A stretch of 64,000 bases of DNA from Jannaschia seohaensis (lineage in GTDB: Bacteria > Pseudomonadota > Alphaproteobacteria > Rhodobacterales > Rhodobacteraceae), in contig NZ_UETC01000002.1 of assembly GCF_900116765.1 (NCBI RefSeq), positions 248,001 through 312,000 on the forward strand, written 5' to 3'. This document shows positions 7,938 to 18,745 of the stretch, piece after piece. The translations under genes were made by a program, and so were the position numbers. Each line of letters begins with the position of its first letter. Within the stretch, counting starts at the first letter, position 1. A model generated the notes under the pieces. That model searched no databases. It saw only the letters and a list, made by a program, of their open reading frames with translations, and was not told the DNA's origin.

Positions 7938-8825
7938 ATGTGGCGTCTCGCTCTTCTTCTCGCCTGTCTCGCCGGGCTCGCCCGGGCGGAGGGCCCGCCC
8001 GCCGAGCTCTGCTCGAAAGGGATCGACGCGCCGGAGCGCTGCATCCGAATGGATCCCGCCCATTTCGCTACGGATCTCTGCGCGCAGATCGAGGCGGATG
8101 CGCGGCATCACGGCCTGCCACCGGGCTTTCTGGCCCGCCTTCTGTGGCAGGAGAGCCGCTTCGACCCGAACGTCGTCAGCCCCATGCGCGCCCGTGGCAT
8201 CGCCCAGTTCATCGACAGCACCGCGCGGCTGCGCGAACTCGAAGACCCGTTCAACCCCGCCGAAGCCGTCGCGCGCTCCGCCGAATATCTGGGCGAGATG
8301 ACCCGCCGCTATGGCAGTCTCGGGCTCGCCGCGATCGGCTATAACGGGGGCGAGCGGCGGGCCGAGGGATGGAAGGCCGGAACCGGCGGCCTTGCGCGCG
8401 AAACTCGGGCCTATGTCTCGATCATCACGGGACATTCCGCCGAGGCCTGGCGCGACGAGCCGCCCGATGAGGTGAGCTATGCCCTCGACGGCGATACGCC
8501 GTTCCAGGAGGCCTGCGTCACGATGGCGGCCAAGCGCCGCGTCACGCCGCTCGGGCCGCCCCCCTCTCGCGTGTCGGCCTGGGGCGCGCAGATCGCCTTT
8601 GGCACCAGCCGCAGCGCGGCGCGCGCCGCCTGGGGCCGTCTGCCCGCCAGCTGCCGGCGCGCGGCGCCGGAGGACCGGTTGGATTATGTGCCGGTGCGCC
8701 GCCGAGGACCGGGGGACCGCGTCTACATGATGGTCCGCGTCGGCGCCGACTCGCGTGTCGAGGCGACAGGTCTGTGCAGGACGATTTCACGCGCAGGTTG
8801 TCCGTGCCGCGCATTCAGAAACTGA
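7938..8825 (+). CDS. Lytic murein transglycosylase (SLT domain)
   Basis: A 295-aa exported protein with a signal peptide (cleavage likely after 'GLARA', residue 17). The SLT/lysozyme-like domain shows the catalytic Glu72 in 'LLWQESRFDP', followed by 'RGIAQFI' (86-92) and 'IGYNGG' (133-138). These enzymes cleave the glycan backbone of peptidoglycan, leaving 1,6-anhydroMurNAc ends. The C-terminal third carries several cysteines, perhaps disulfide-bonded in the periplasm. It is divergent from ftsY with about 100 bases between starts and ends against a bidirectional terminator. Confidence 0.88.
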   Translation: MWRLALLLACLAGLARAEGPPAELCSKGIDAPERCIRMDPAHFATDLCAQIEADARHHGLPPGFLARLLWQESRFDPNVVSPMRARGIAQFIDSTARLRELEDPFNPAEAVARSAEYLGEMTRRYGSLGLAAIGYNGGERRAEGWKAGTGGLARETRAYVSIITGHSAEAWRDEPPDEVSYALDGDTPFQEACVTMAAKRRVTPLGPPPSRVSAWGAQIAFGTSRSAARAAWGRLPASCRRAAPEDRLDYVPVRRRGPGDRVYMMVRVGADSRVEATGLCRTISRAGCPCRAFRN

Positions 8826-8917
8826 GGCGCGACTCGACTTATTAACCATTTACTAACTTTTTTGTCGTTGGATCCTTCTGCGTGGGGCGACTTTGCACCG
8901 GTCCCCCTCGCGTCCGA

Positions 8918-8965
8918 GCCGCCTGGCCCTGAGGGAAATCCCATCAATCCCTCAGGACCGGCGGC
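8918..8965. terminator. Bidirectional terminator between convergent genes
   Basis: A long, slightly imperfect hairpin: the left arm 8918-8936 begins GCCGCC and ends CCTGAGGGA; the right arm 8948-8965 begins TCCCTCAGG and ends GGCGGC. The loop is 11 bases. It abuts the stop codon of the leftward flavoprotein gene and lies about 90 bases after the transglycosylase stop, so it probably ends both transcripts. Confidence 0.65.
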
Positions 8966-10675
8966 TCATTCGTTTTCCGACATCCCGGAAATCTCTTCGG
9001 AAAAATGCTTCGCGACCAGACGGATCGGGTTCGGCGCCGCCTGTCCGAGTCCACAGATCGAGGCGTCCGCCATCGCTTGGCAGACCTCCTCCAGCAGCCC
9101 TGTATCCCAGGTCGGCGCCTGCATCAGCTTGACCGCTTTCTCGCAGCCGATTCGGCAGGGCGTACATTGTCCGCAGCTTTCCGCCTCGAAGAAACGCAGC
9201 ATGTTGAGCGCCGCGTCCCGGGCGCTATCGCGATCCGACAAGACCACGACCGCCGCCGACCCGATGAAGGAGCCATGGGGCTGCAACGTGTCGAAATCGA
9301 GCGGTACATCGTCAAGCGACGCGGGCAGCAGCCCCGAAGACGGCCCCCCGGGCTGATAGGCCTTGAACACATGCCCTTCGGCCATGCCCCCCGCCGCCGC
9401 AATGATGTCGGTGATCGTGGAGCCCGCGGGCAGCAGATAGACCCCCGGCGCGGCCACCCGGCCCGAGACGGAATAGCTGCGCAACCCTTTGCGGCCGTTG
9501 CGTTCATGGGCGGACAGCACCTCCGGCCCCTCGCGGCAGATACGCGCGATCCAATGGCAGGTCTCGATATTGTGGACCAGCGTCGGACGGCCGAACAGCC
9601 CGACCTGCGCCACATAGGGCGGCCGGTGGCGCGGCAGGCCGCGCTTGCCCTCGATCGATTCGATCATCGCGGATTCTTCGCCGCAGATATAGGCGCCCGC
9701 TCCACGGCGCAGCTCGACATAGCCCGGCGCGATCAGCCCCGCCGCCTCAAGCGCGGCGATCTCCCGGCGCAGGATCTCCAGCACGGCCGGATATTCGTCG
9801 CGCATATAGAGATAGACCCGCTCCGCCTCGACGGCCCAGGCGGCGATCAGCATGCCTTCCAGAAAGAGATGCGGCACCCGCTCCAGGTAGTAGCGGTCCT
9901 TGAAGGTGCCCGGCTCTCCTTCGTCGCCATTGACGGCCATCAGGCGCGGCCCCGGATTGGCACGCACGAAGCCCCATTTCTTGCCCGACGGGAAGCCCGC
10001 TCCGCCCAGGCCCCGCAGCCCGGATGCCGCCACCTGCGCCTGAACGGCCTCCCAGTCGCCGGTTTCGCGCAGACGGGTCAGCGTCCCGTAACCGCCGCCC
10101 GCCCGGTAGGTGTCGAGCGTCTCATAGTCCGGGATACGCGCATGGCGGTCGCCCGAGGCCACGACCTCCGACACGAGGTCCGGCGTGGCGTGGTCGACAT
10201 GTCGGTGGCCGACTTCGCAGACTGGCGCGGTATCGCAGCGCCCCATACAGGGCGCGCGCAGGACGCGGACGCGGGACGGGTCCATGCCCGACTCCAGCGC
10301 ATCGATCAGCGCCTCGGACCCGGCCAACTCGCAAGACAGGGAATCGCAGACCCGAATCGTCAGGTCGGGCGGCACCGGGTCATCCTCCCGCAGCGGATCG
10401 AAATGCGCGTAGAAGGTCGCGACCTCCCAGATTTCGGCCATGCTGAGGCGCATCTCCTCGGCCAGGGCGCGCAGATGCGCGGCGGATTGGTGGCCGTAGC
10501 GATCCTGGATCAGATGCAGGAACTCGATCAGCAGGTCGCGGCGGCGCGGGCGGTCGCCCAGCAGAGCGCGGATCTCGGACAAGGCGGCATCGTCATATTG
10601 CCGGCCTTTCGGCGTCGCCCGTCCCCGGCCCTTGCCGGATTTCCAGACACCCTTGCGGTTGCTTCCGTCGAGCAT
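8966..10675 (-). CDS. Fused NuoE-NuoF type NADH-binding flavoprotein (formate dehydrogenase beta-like)
   Basis: A 569-aa protein joining a NuoE-like thioredoxin-fold [2Fe-2S] domain (about 25-165) to a NuoF-like domain. The [2Fe-2S] ligands are Cys110, Cys115, Cys143 and Cys147. The NuoF part shows the FMN/NADH region 'GLRGLGGAGFPSGKKW', 'GDEGEPGTFKDR' and the [4Fe-4S] motif 'ESCGQCTPCRIGC'. This architecture belongs to the diaphorase module of soluble NAD-dependent formate dehydrogenases (FdsGB) and related hydrogenases. No catalytic alpha subunit (FdsA) or other partner is nearby. The ATG at 10675 is preferred for its ribosome-binding site (GGGGAG). It is divergent from alkB, with a 200-base shared promoter region. 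Confidence 0.88.
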   Translation of the reverse strand: MLDGSNRKGVWKSGKGRGRATPKGRQYDDAALSEIRALLGDRPRRRDLLIEFLHLIQDRYGHQSAAHLRALAEEMRLSMAEIWEVATFYAHFDPLREDDPVPPDLTIRVCDSLSCELAGSEALIDALESGMDPSRVRVLRAPCMGRCDTAPVCEVGHRHVDHATPDLVSEVVASGDRHARIPDYETLDTYRAGGGYGTLTRLRETGDWEAVQAQVAASGLRGLGGAGFPSGKKWGFVRANPGPRLMAVNGDEGEPGTFKDRYYLERVPHLFLEGMLIAAWAVEAERVYLYMRDEYPAVLEILRREIAALEAAGLIAPGYVELRRGAGAYICGEESAMIESIEGKRGLPRHRPPYVAQVGLFGRPTLVHNIETCHWIARICREGPEVLSAHERNGRKGLRSYSVSGRVAAPGVYLLPAGSTITDIIAAAGGMAEGHVFKAYQPGGPSSGLLPASLDDVPLDFDTLQPHGSFIGSAAVVVLSDRDSARDAALNMLRFFEAESCGQCTPCRIGCEKAVKLMQAPTWDTGLLEEVCQAMADASICGLGQAAPNPIRLVAKHFSEEISGMSENE

Positions 10676-10873
10676 GTGCTCCCCCTCGCTGCCTCTCCTG
10701 CTTAGCGCAGGCCGCCGCGCCCCTCCGCGCGGGAGCGACCTCCTGAGGCCCGTTTGCGCAGTGACGCGCAGCCCCCGCCCTCGCACAAGATGCGTTCCGC
10801 CACAGTGCGACCATCGGTCCGCCGCGGTTTTTTCGGAGTTTCGCGCTATGCTGCGGTCATTAGCAAGTTACGG
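10676..10873. promoter_or_regulatory. Divergent promoter region, flavoprotein/alkB
   Basis: This 198-base region separates the starts of two divergent genes and must carry both promoters. I see no clear operator palindrome or sigma-54 motif in it. Confidence 0.4.
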
Positions 10874-11929
10874 ATGCCCATGCCCCCTTTCGTTTACTTC
10901 CTGCTCTCGCTCGGCCTCTCCATCTTCCTCCTGCTCGCCGGCGCCGTCGCCGATGGCTGGTGGGACTTCGCCTCCTTCCTGTGGATGGGCTGGGTCGTCG
11001 CCGCGATGGACCACTTCCTGCAAGGCGAAACGCCCGGCCCGACCCAGCGTCAGGCCAAGGCGCTGACCGTCGGACTGGCCCTTCTGCACTTCCCGCTGCT
11101 CGCGCTGGGCGTCTGGGCGCTGGCGCAGGGCGGCCCGGTCCTGAACTGGCTGGCCTATTTCATCGCCTGTGGCTTGTTCTTCGGCCAGATCATGAACTCG
11201 AACGCCCATGAGCTGATCCACGCTAGGGAACGCTTCCGACGGGCGCTGGGGCGCTGGATCTACGTGACGCTGCTTTTCGGGCACCATACCTCGGCCCATC
11301 CGCTGCTCCACCACGTCCATGTCGCCACGCCGCTCGACCCGAACACGGCGCGCCGGAACGAGAGCTGGTGGCGCTTCATCTTCCGCGCCGGGCATCAGTC
11401 CTTCTGGAAGGGCCTGGCCGTCGAAAAGCGGCGTCAGCGCAATGCCGGACGCCACCCCATGAACCCGCGCAACCCTTATTGGACCTACGTGCTGGGCGGC
11501 CTGGGCTGCATCGTGCTGGCCTATGCGACGCTGGGCCTCGCCGGGGTGGGCGCCTATTTCGCGGTCTGTCTGATGGTGCATAGCCAGCTTCTGATGACCG
11601 ATTACGTGCTCCATTACGGGATGCGCCGTCGCAAGATCGGGGACAAATACGAACCCGTCAGCCCCAAGCATTCCTGGAACACGCCCCACATCATGACCAA
11701 TCTGCTGACGCTGCACGCGCCGCGCCACAGCGATCACCATGCCCATCCTCAGCGGGGCTTCGAGGCCCTGCGCCTTTCGGACGAGCAGCCGATGCTGCCC
11801 TACTCCCTGCCGGTCATGGTGACGCTGGCGCTCTGGCCGGCCTATTGGCGCAAGATGATGAATCCACGGGTCGACGCGCTGCATCGGGGACTGGACAGCG
11901 CCGCATCGGAGGGTGACATTGCCGCCTGA
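10874..11929 (+). CDS. alkB: Alkane 1-monooxygenase (AlkB-type membrane hydroxylase)
   Basis: Integral-membrane non-heme di-iron hydroxylase that oxidises the terminal carbon of alkanes or related hydrophobic substrates. The 351-aa protein has hydrophobic segments over its first half and all histidine boxes: 'NAHELIHARERF', 'HHTSAHPLLHHVHVATPLDP', and 'LHAPRHSDHHAHP'. It is shorter than Pseudomonas AlkB (about 400 aa) but typical of the alphaproteobacterial type. Start could be 10874 or 10880 (two ATGs two codons apart). No rubredoxin or rubredoxin reductase gene is present nearby. It is 12 bases upstream of a small secreted-protein gene. Confidence 0.9.
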   Translation: MPMPPFVYFLLSLGLSIFLLLAGAVADGWWDFASFLWMGWVVAAMDHFLQGETPGPTQRQAKALTVGLALLHFPLLALGVWALAQGGPVLNWLAYFIACGLFFGQIMNSNAHELIHARERFRRALGRWIYVTLLFGHHTSAHPLLHHVHVATPLDPNTARRNESWWRFIFRAGHQSFWKGLAVEKRRQRNAGRHPMNPRNPYWTYVLGGLGCIVLAYATLGLAGVGAYFAVCLMVHSQLLMTDYVLHYGMRRRKIGDKYEPVSPKHSWNTPHIMTNLLTLHAPRHSDHHAHPQRGFEALRLSDEQPMLPYSLPVMVTLALWPAYWRKMMNPRVDALHRGLDSAASEGDIAA

Positions 11930-11941
11930 GGAGACCGTCCC

Positions 11942-12343
11942 ATGCGCCTTTCCCTGCTTGCCTGCCTGACGCTTGCCGCCCCCCCTGCCCTGGCCGAGCG
12001 CGCGGTGACGCCCGAAGAGTTCGAGCAGATGGTCCATGGCAAGACCTTCTATTTCGACCGCTACGGCGAGCCGTTCGGGGCGGAGCAATACTTCCCGGAC
12101 CGCCGCGTGATCTGGGCCTTCGAGGGCGGGCAATGCCAGCGCGGCATCTGGTTCGCGAATGTGAAGGGGGACATTTGCTTCGTCTATGACAGCAGCCCCG
12201 AGCCGCAATGCTGGCACTTCCTGGAGATGCCCGACGGCGGCTTCCATGCCCGCGTGGTGGGCGACGACCCGGCCGAGGACCTCGTGACCTCCGATGTCGA
12301 TTCGGAGCCGCTGGACTGCCCGATGCCCGATCTCGGCGTGTGA
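11942..12343 (+). CDS. Small secreted conserved hypothetical protein
   Basis: A 133-aa protein with a signal peptide ('MRLSLLACLTLAAPPALA', cleavage near residue 18) and a mature part with Cys residues in 'GGQCQRGIW', 'GDICFVYD', 'PQCWHF' and 'LDCPMPD', probably forming disulfides in the periplasm. Similar short proteins are common in Rhodobacterales, but I know no function. It follows alkB by 12 bases and shares a GTGA overlap with the next gene, so the three may be co-transcribed. Confidence 0.75.
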   Translation: MRLSLLACLTLAAPPALAERAVTPEEFEQMVHGKTFYFDRYGEPFGAEQYFPDRRVIWAFEGGQCQRGIWFANVKGDICFVYDSSPEPQCWHFLEMPDGGFHARVVGDDPAEDLVTSDVDSEPLDCPMPDLGV

Positions 12344-12753
12344 AACGCTTCCACGACGCCCAGGCCCAGACCTTCGACTCCGCTCTGGCCGAGTTGCGGG
12401 CGGGGCGGAAGCGCGGCCATTGGATGTGGTTCGTGTTCCCGCAGGTCGCCGGGCTCGGCCGGTCGGACATGGCGCGGCGCTATGCGATCGCCGACGCGGC
12501 CGAGGCGCGGGCCTATCTCGCCGACCCGGTGCTGCACGACCGGTTGGAGCGGGCGGCGGCGGCGATGCTGCTGCATCGAGGCCGCGCGGCCGAGGACCTG
12601 CTGGGCGGCATCGACGCGATGAAGCTGCGCTCCTCCATGACGCTGTTCGACGCGGTTGACCCCGAGGGCCCATGGCGCGCGGTGCTGGACGCCTTCTACG
12701 AGAGCCCTTGCGAAGCGACGCTGAAGCGTCTGGGCGCGGACCGGCCCGGCTGA
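12340..12753 (+). CDS. DUF1810-family protein
   Basis: A 137-aa protein of the DUF1810 family (YaeQ-unrelated small calpastatin-like proteins of unknown function). Recognised from 'RFHDAQAQTFDSALAELRAGRKRGHWMWFVFPQ', here split as 'RFHDAQ', 'RGHWMWFVFPQ' and 'GLGRSDMARRYAI', and the C-terminal 'MKLRSSMTLF'. The start is GTG at 12340, overlapping the previous stop in GTGA; upstream frames only translate the neighbour's antisense-like frame. Length matches the family. Soluble and probably cytoplasmic. Confidence 0.85.
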   Translation: MKRFHDAQAQTFDSALAELRAGRKRGHWMWFVFPQVAGLGRSDMARRYAIADAAEARAYLADPVLHDRLERAAAAMLLHRGRAAEDLLGGIDAMKLRSSMTLFDAVDPEGPWRAVLDAFYESPCEATLKRLGADRPG

Positions 12754-12874
12754 CGCGTCAGCGGAGTGCACCGGGGTGGACTCACACCGGATCGGACCGA
12801 CCCGCGCCGGTCCAGGCAGGCCCTGGCCCGGCCCGGTCTTCGCGGGGCGGTCTTTCCGTCCGATGCGTGGGGGC

Positions 12875-14491
12875 TCAGAACAGGCTGCCTTGTTCGCCAT
12901 CCGGGGCGTCGTCCCCCTTGCGCCGCTTCGGCGCGGGCCCGCTGGTGACCGCATCGACTCTGGGCCCTTCGGCGAATTGAAGCTGAACCTGGCGCGCCGC
13001 CCGCGCGGCCTCGGCGGTGGTGACGACCGTCTCCCCGTCCCAGACCACGGCGAAGCCGCGCTCCAGGGTGCGCGCGTAGCCCAGCGATTCGCGCAGCCGG
13101 TCCAGCGCCTCCAAACGGGAGACACGCCGCATATGCGTGCCTTGAGCCGCGACCGACAGACGCCGCAGCAGTCCGCTCAGGCGGTCCGCATCGCGGCCAT
13201 GGCGGCGCGCCAGGGGCGCGGGCGTGAGACGCCGGACCAGACGCTCCAGGTCGCGACGGGGTTGGGCCGCGCCGCGTCGCGCCTGCCGCGCGAAAGCGCT
13301 GGCCTGCGCGGCCAGCGCGGCCTCCGCCCAGCGCTGCCGGTCGCGCAGCCCCATCTCCAGGCGCCGCGCCAGCCCGTCCAGCCGCGCCCGCTCTCGCGAG
13401 ATACGGTCGCCCGGTCCGACCCGCCCGGCCAGCGCCGAAAGCCGCAGCCGGGCCCGCGTCACCCGCGCCTCCAGCGCGGCGGGCAAGCGGTGGCCCAGCG
13501 TCTCGACCCGCACACGCGGACGCTCCAGCAGCGTCTCGGCGCGGGGCAGGCCCCGACCCAGATCGAGCAGGCGCTGCTCCCGCCCCCGGACCGCCTGCGC
13601 CGCCGCCCGCGCTTGCCGCGCGCCCAGCGCGGCAACGGTGGCGATCAGTTCGGCCCGCACCGGCACCGCCATCTCGGCCGCCGCCGTCGGCGTCGGCGCG
13701 CGCCGGTCGGCGGCGTGGTCGATCAGCGTGGTGTCCGTCTCATGCCCCACGGCCGAGATCAGCGGGATCGAACAGGCCGCCGCCGCGCGCACGACGATCT
13801 CCTCGTTGAAGCCCCACAGATCCTCGATGGAGCCCCCGCCCCGCGCGACGATCAGAAGATCGGGCCGGGGGATCGGGCCACCCGGCGCCAACGCGTCGAA
13901 CCCACGGATCGCATTCGCCACCTCGCCGGCCGAGGTCCGCCCCTGCACCGCCACCGGCCAAATCAGCACGTCGCGGGGAAATCGGTCGCTCAGGCGGTGG
14001 AGGATGTCCCGGATGACGGCCCCTTGGGGCGACGTGACCACGCCAATGACGTTCGGCAAGAACGGAAGAGGCCTCTTGCGGGAGGGCTCGAACAGCCCCT
14101 CGGCGGCCAGCTGCGCGCGCCGCTTCTCCAGCATGGCCAGCAGCGCCCCGCGCCCTGCGACCTCCATCGCATCGACGTTCAGGTTGTATTTCGACTGCGC
14201 CCCGAAGGCCGAGAGCTTGCCGGTGACGACGACCTCCATCCCCTCCTCGGGCTGGACCGACAGACCGGAAACCTGCCCCCTCCAGGTAGTGCAGGCCAGC
14301 ACATTCCGATCGTCCTTTACGTCGTAGTAGAGATGCCCCGAGCGCGCCTTGAAGATCCGCCCGATCTCGCCGCGCACGCGGATGCGGCCGAACCGGTCTT
14401 CCAGCGTGCGCTTCACCGCGCCGGAGATCTCGGACACGGTATATTCGCCCACATTGCCGCGCGGGCCGTCATCGTCGAGCAGGTCGTCCAT
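12875..14491 (-). CDS. xseA: Exodeoxyribonuclease VII large subunit
   Basis: The 538-aa large subunit of ExoVII, which degrades single-stranded DNA together with the small subunit XseB. An N-terminal OB-fold (about 15-110, 'YTVSEISGAVKRTLED', 'VRGEIGRIFKARSGHLYYDVKDD') precedes the catalytic domain ('VIGVVTSPQGAVIRDILHR', 'RPDLLIVARGGGSIEDLW', 'ISAVGHETDTTLIDHAADRRAPTP'). A long coiled-coil, Arg/Ala-rich region follows and the end is 'GERGFAVVWDGE'-like then a basic tail. The ATG at 14491 is chosen because upstream sequence belongs to another frame. It is divergent from purD, with one gene between them on this strand. Confidence 0.95.
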   Translation of the reverse strand: MDDLLDDDGPRGNVGEYTVSEISGAVKRTLEDRFGRIRVRGEIGRIFKARSGHLYYDVKDDRNVLACTTWRGQVSGLSVQPEEGMEVVVTGKLSAFGAQSKYNLNVDAMEVAGRGALLAMLEKRRAQLAAEGLFEPSRKRPLPFLPNVIGVVTSPQGAVIRDILHRLSDRFPRDVLIWPVAVQGRTSAGEVANAIRGFDALAPGGPIPRPDLLIVARGGGSIEDLWGFNEEIVVRAAAACSIPLISAVGHETDTTLIDHAADRRAPTPTAAAEMAVPVRAELIATVAALGARQARAAAQAVRGREQRLLDLGRGLPRAETLLERPRVRVETLGHRLPAALEARVTRARLRLSALAGRVGPGDRISRERARLDGLARRLEMGLRDRQRWAEAALAAQASAFARQARRGAAQPRRDLERLVRRLTPAPLARRHGRDADRLSGLLRRLSVAAQGTHMRRVSRLEALDRLRESLGYARTLERGFAVVWDGETVVTTAEAARAARQVQLQFAEGPRVDAVTSGPAPKRRKGDDAPDGEQGSLF

Positions 14492-14531
14492 GGCAGGGGT
14501 GTAGCGAGAGCGCGCGCCAGTCGCCAGGGCC

Positions 14532-15109
14532 TCAGCCAACGCGCGGAGCCGGGCCGAGAGAGGGCATCGCCCGCCCGAGACTGGCCAGGACGATCCAGAG
14601 CCCCACGGCGCCGCCAAGCAGCGCGACCAGCGACTGTCCCGCGGCGAGCACGCCCCCCACCCAGGCCGCGGTCCACGCACCGCCAAAGAGCAGCCCGACC
14701 CAGCCCCCGACCCGGCCGCTCCTGGCCCAGATGCCCTTGGGCGGGCCCTCCCCGAACTCCCGCTCGTAGCGGCGGAGCGTGTCGGAATAGTCGGCACTGT
14801 GACCGGCGGGCGCGCCAGGTTCGTGATGCACGTCGCGACCGCCCAGCGCCTGCGGCACGAAGCGCTGCCAGTGGTCGCGGGTATGGGTCAGGTGCAGGTG
14901 CCAGACGGCATCGACCGCCTTGGAGGGCACGGTCCGGCCCTCTCCCAGGGCCGCGAGGTAGATGAAGCGCCGGTATTCCTCTATGCCCCGGCGGGCGGTG
15001 GTCAGTCTGATCTTCTGCGCCTTGGCGAGTTGCTCTGCGAAGGAGGCGCCCGCCGCGTCGGAGGGAGGGGATGCGCCCGGATGGCGTCCCAGAGAGGTTC
15101 ATTCCTCAA
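14532..15109 (-). pseudogene. TIGR04222-like small membrane protein, apparent one-base frameshift
   Basis: The intact part (14532 to about 15066) reads 'SFAEQLAKAQKIRLT', 'EEYRRFIYLAAL', 'VPSKAVDAVWHLHLTHTRDHW', then two membrane segments near the C-terminus. This matches the bacterial 'TIGR04222 domain' membrane family. That frame has no good start codon upstream. In the neighbouring frame just upstream sits 'NEPLWDAIRAHPLP', the expected N-terminus of such proteins, beginning at TTG 15109 or preceded by an ATG at 15102. Adding one base in the C-run at 15067-15070 (G-run on the plus strand) joins both. It is either a real frameshift or a sequencing error. It precedes xseA by 40 bases. Confidence 0.6.
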
Positions 15110-15324
15110 GCGATCTGTCTCTCATCGTTTCTCATAGGGAGAGCGTGCCCGGGAAACGTGACACTTCGATGACAGAGACGCGCAACGATGGACGGCGACT
15201 GTTTCCCAGCGGGCCGGCCGCCCGTCGCCCGCGCCAGATCTCGGATCGGTCCGCGTTCTGCCGCGACTTGAACCGAGGGCCGCCGCCGCCTAGACCGCGC
15301 CCGATCAACGCGGAGGCGCGGCCC

Positions 15325-16574
15325 ATGAATATCCTCATCCTCGGTTCCGGCGGGCGGGAGCACGCGCTAGCCTGGGCCGTCCTCCAGAACCCGAAATGCG
15401 ACCGGCTGATCGTCGCGCCGGGCAATGCCGGGATCGCCGAGATCGCCGAATGCGCGGCGCTCGACATCCTCGACGGCGCGGCCGTGACGGATTGGGCCTG
15501 CGAGGAGAGCATCGATTTCGTCATCGTCGGCCCCGAAGCGCCCTTGGCCGCGGGGGTGGCGGATGCCTTGTCCGCGGCCGGGATCGCGGTGCTGGGGCCG
15601 TCGGCGGCGGCCGCGCGGCTGGAGGCCTCGAAAGCCTTCACCAAAGAGATCTGCGCCGCCGTCGGAGCACCGACCGCCGCCTATGCGCGCTTCGATGCCC
15701 TTGAGCCGGCCTTGGCCTACATCGCCGACCACGCGCTACCCATCGTCGTCAAGGCCGACGGGCTGGCGGCAGGAAAGGGCGTGACCGTCGCCGAAACCCG
15801 CGAGGGGGCGGAAGCGGCTCTGCGGGCGCTTTTCGCCGAATCGGGCGCGGAGGTCGTGATCGAGGCCTTCCTGACCGGCGAGGAGGCGTCCTTCTTCTGT
15901 CTCGTCGACGGCGAGACCGTCCTGCCGCTCGGCACGGCGCAGGATCACAAGCGCATCGGCGAGGGCGACACCGGGCCAAACACTGGCGGCATGGGCGCCT
16001 ATTCGCCCGCCCCGGTGATGACGGCGGAGGTCAAGCGGCGCGCCTTGGACGAGATCGTGCGCCCGACCATGGCCGAGATGGTCCGGCGCGGGACGCCCTT
16101 TCGCGGCGTGCTCTTCGTCGGGCTGATGATCGACGAGGGTGCCCCGTCGCTGGTCGAATACAATGTCCGCTTCGGGGACCCGGAGTGCCAGTGCCTGATG
16201 ATGCGGCTGGGCGGCCAGGCGCTGGACCTGTTGCTGGCCTGCGCCGAGGGACGGCTCGGTGAGGCGCAGGTCCGCTGGGCCGAGGATCACGCGATGTGCG
16301 TGGTGATGGCGGCGCGAGGCTATCCCGGAGCCTACGCGAAGGGCGGCGTGATCGGCGGGCTGGACAGCCTGCCCTGCGACAGCCGCCGGATGGCTTTCCA
16401 TGCGGGAACGGCGCGCGTCGATGGGCAGGTGGTGGCCGTCGGGGGGCGCGTACTGGGGCTGACCGCGCGGGGCGCCACGCTGGCCGAAGCGCGGGACGCG
16501 GCCTATGCGCTGGCCGACGGGATCGACTGGGCCGACGGCGTGATGCGCCGCGACATCGGCTGGCGCGCCCTGGG

Positions 16575-16578
<4 letters not shown>
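15325..16578 (+). CDS. purD: Phosphoribosylamine-glycine ligase (GARS)
   Basis: Second step of purine synthesis: ATP-dependent ligation of glycine to 5-phosphoribosylamine. The 417-aa cytoplasmic ATP-grasp enzyme has 'ILGSGGREHALAW' at the start, 'VIVGPEAPLAAGVADAL', the ATP-grasp region 'PIVVKADGLAAGKGV', 'DHKRIGEGDTGPNTGGMGAY' and 'VEYNVRFGDPECQ'. ATG at 15325 gives the canonical N-terminus. Its stop codon TAG is inside a CTAG that also supplies the stop of the convergent NAD(P)HX repair gene, so the two genes overlap by 4 bases. Confidence 0.97.
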
Positions 16579-18709
<2,131 letters not shown>

Positions 18710-18745
18710 TCCAACCCACTCAAACGTAACAGGGAAGGGAACCCC

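Noticed and set aside
9005-10705. 566-codon plus-strand open frame
   Set aside because: Antisense to the fused NuoE-NuoF gene, whose iron-sulfur and FMN motifs prove the minus strand is the coding one.
12776-14965. 729-codon plus-strand open frame
   Set aside because: It lies antisense to xseA and the TIGR04222-like gene; its product is Arg/Gln/Pro-rich with no domain, as expected for a shadow frame in high-GC DNA.
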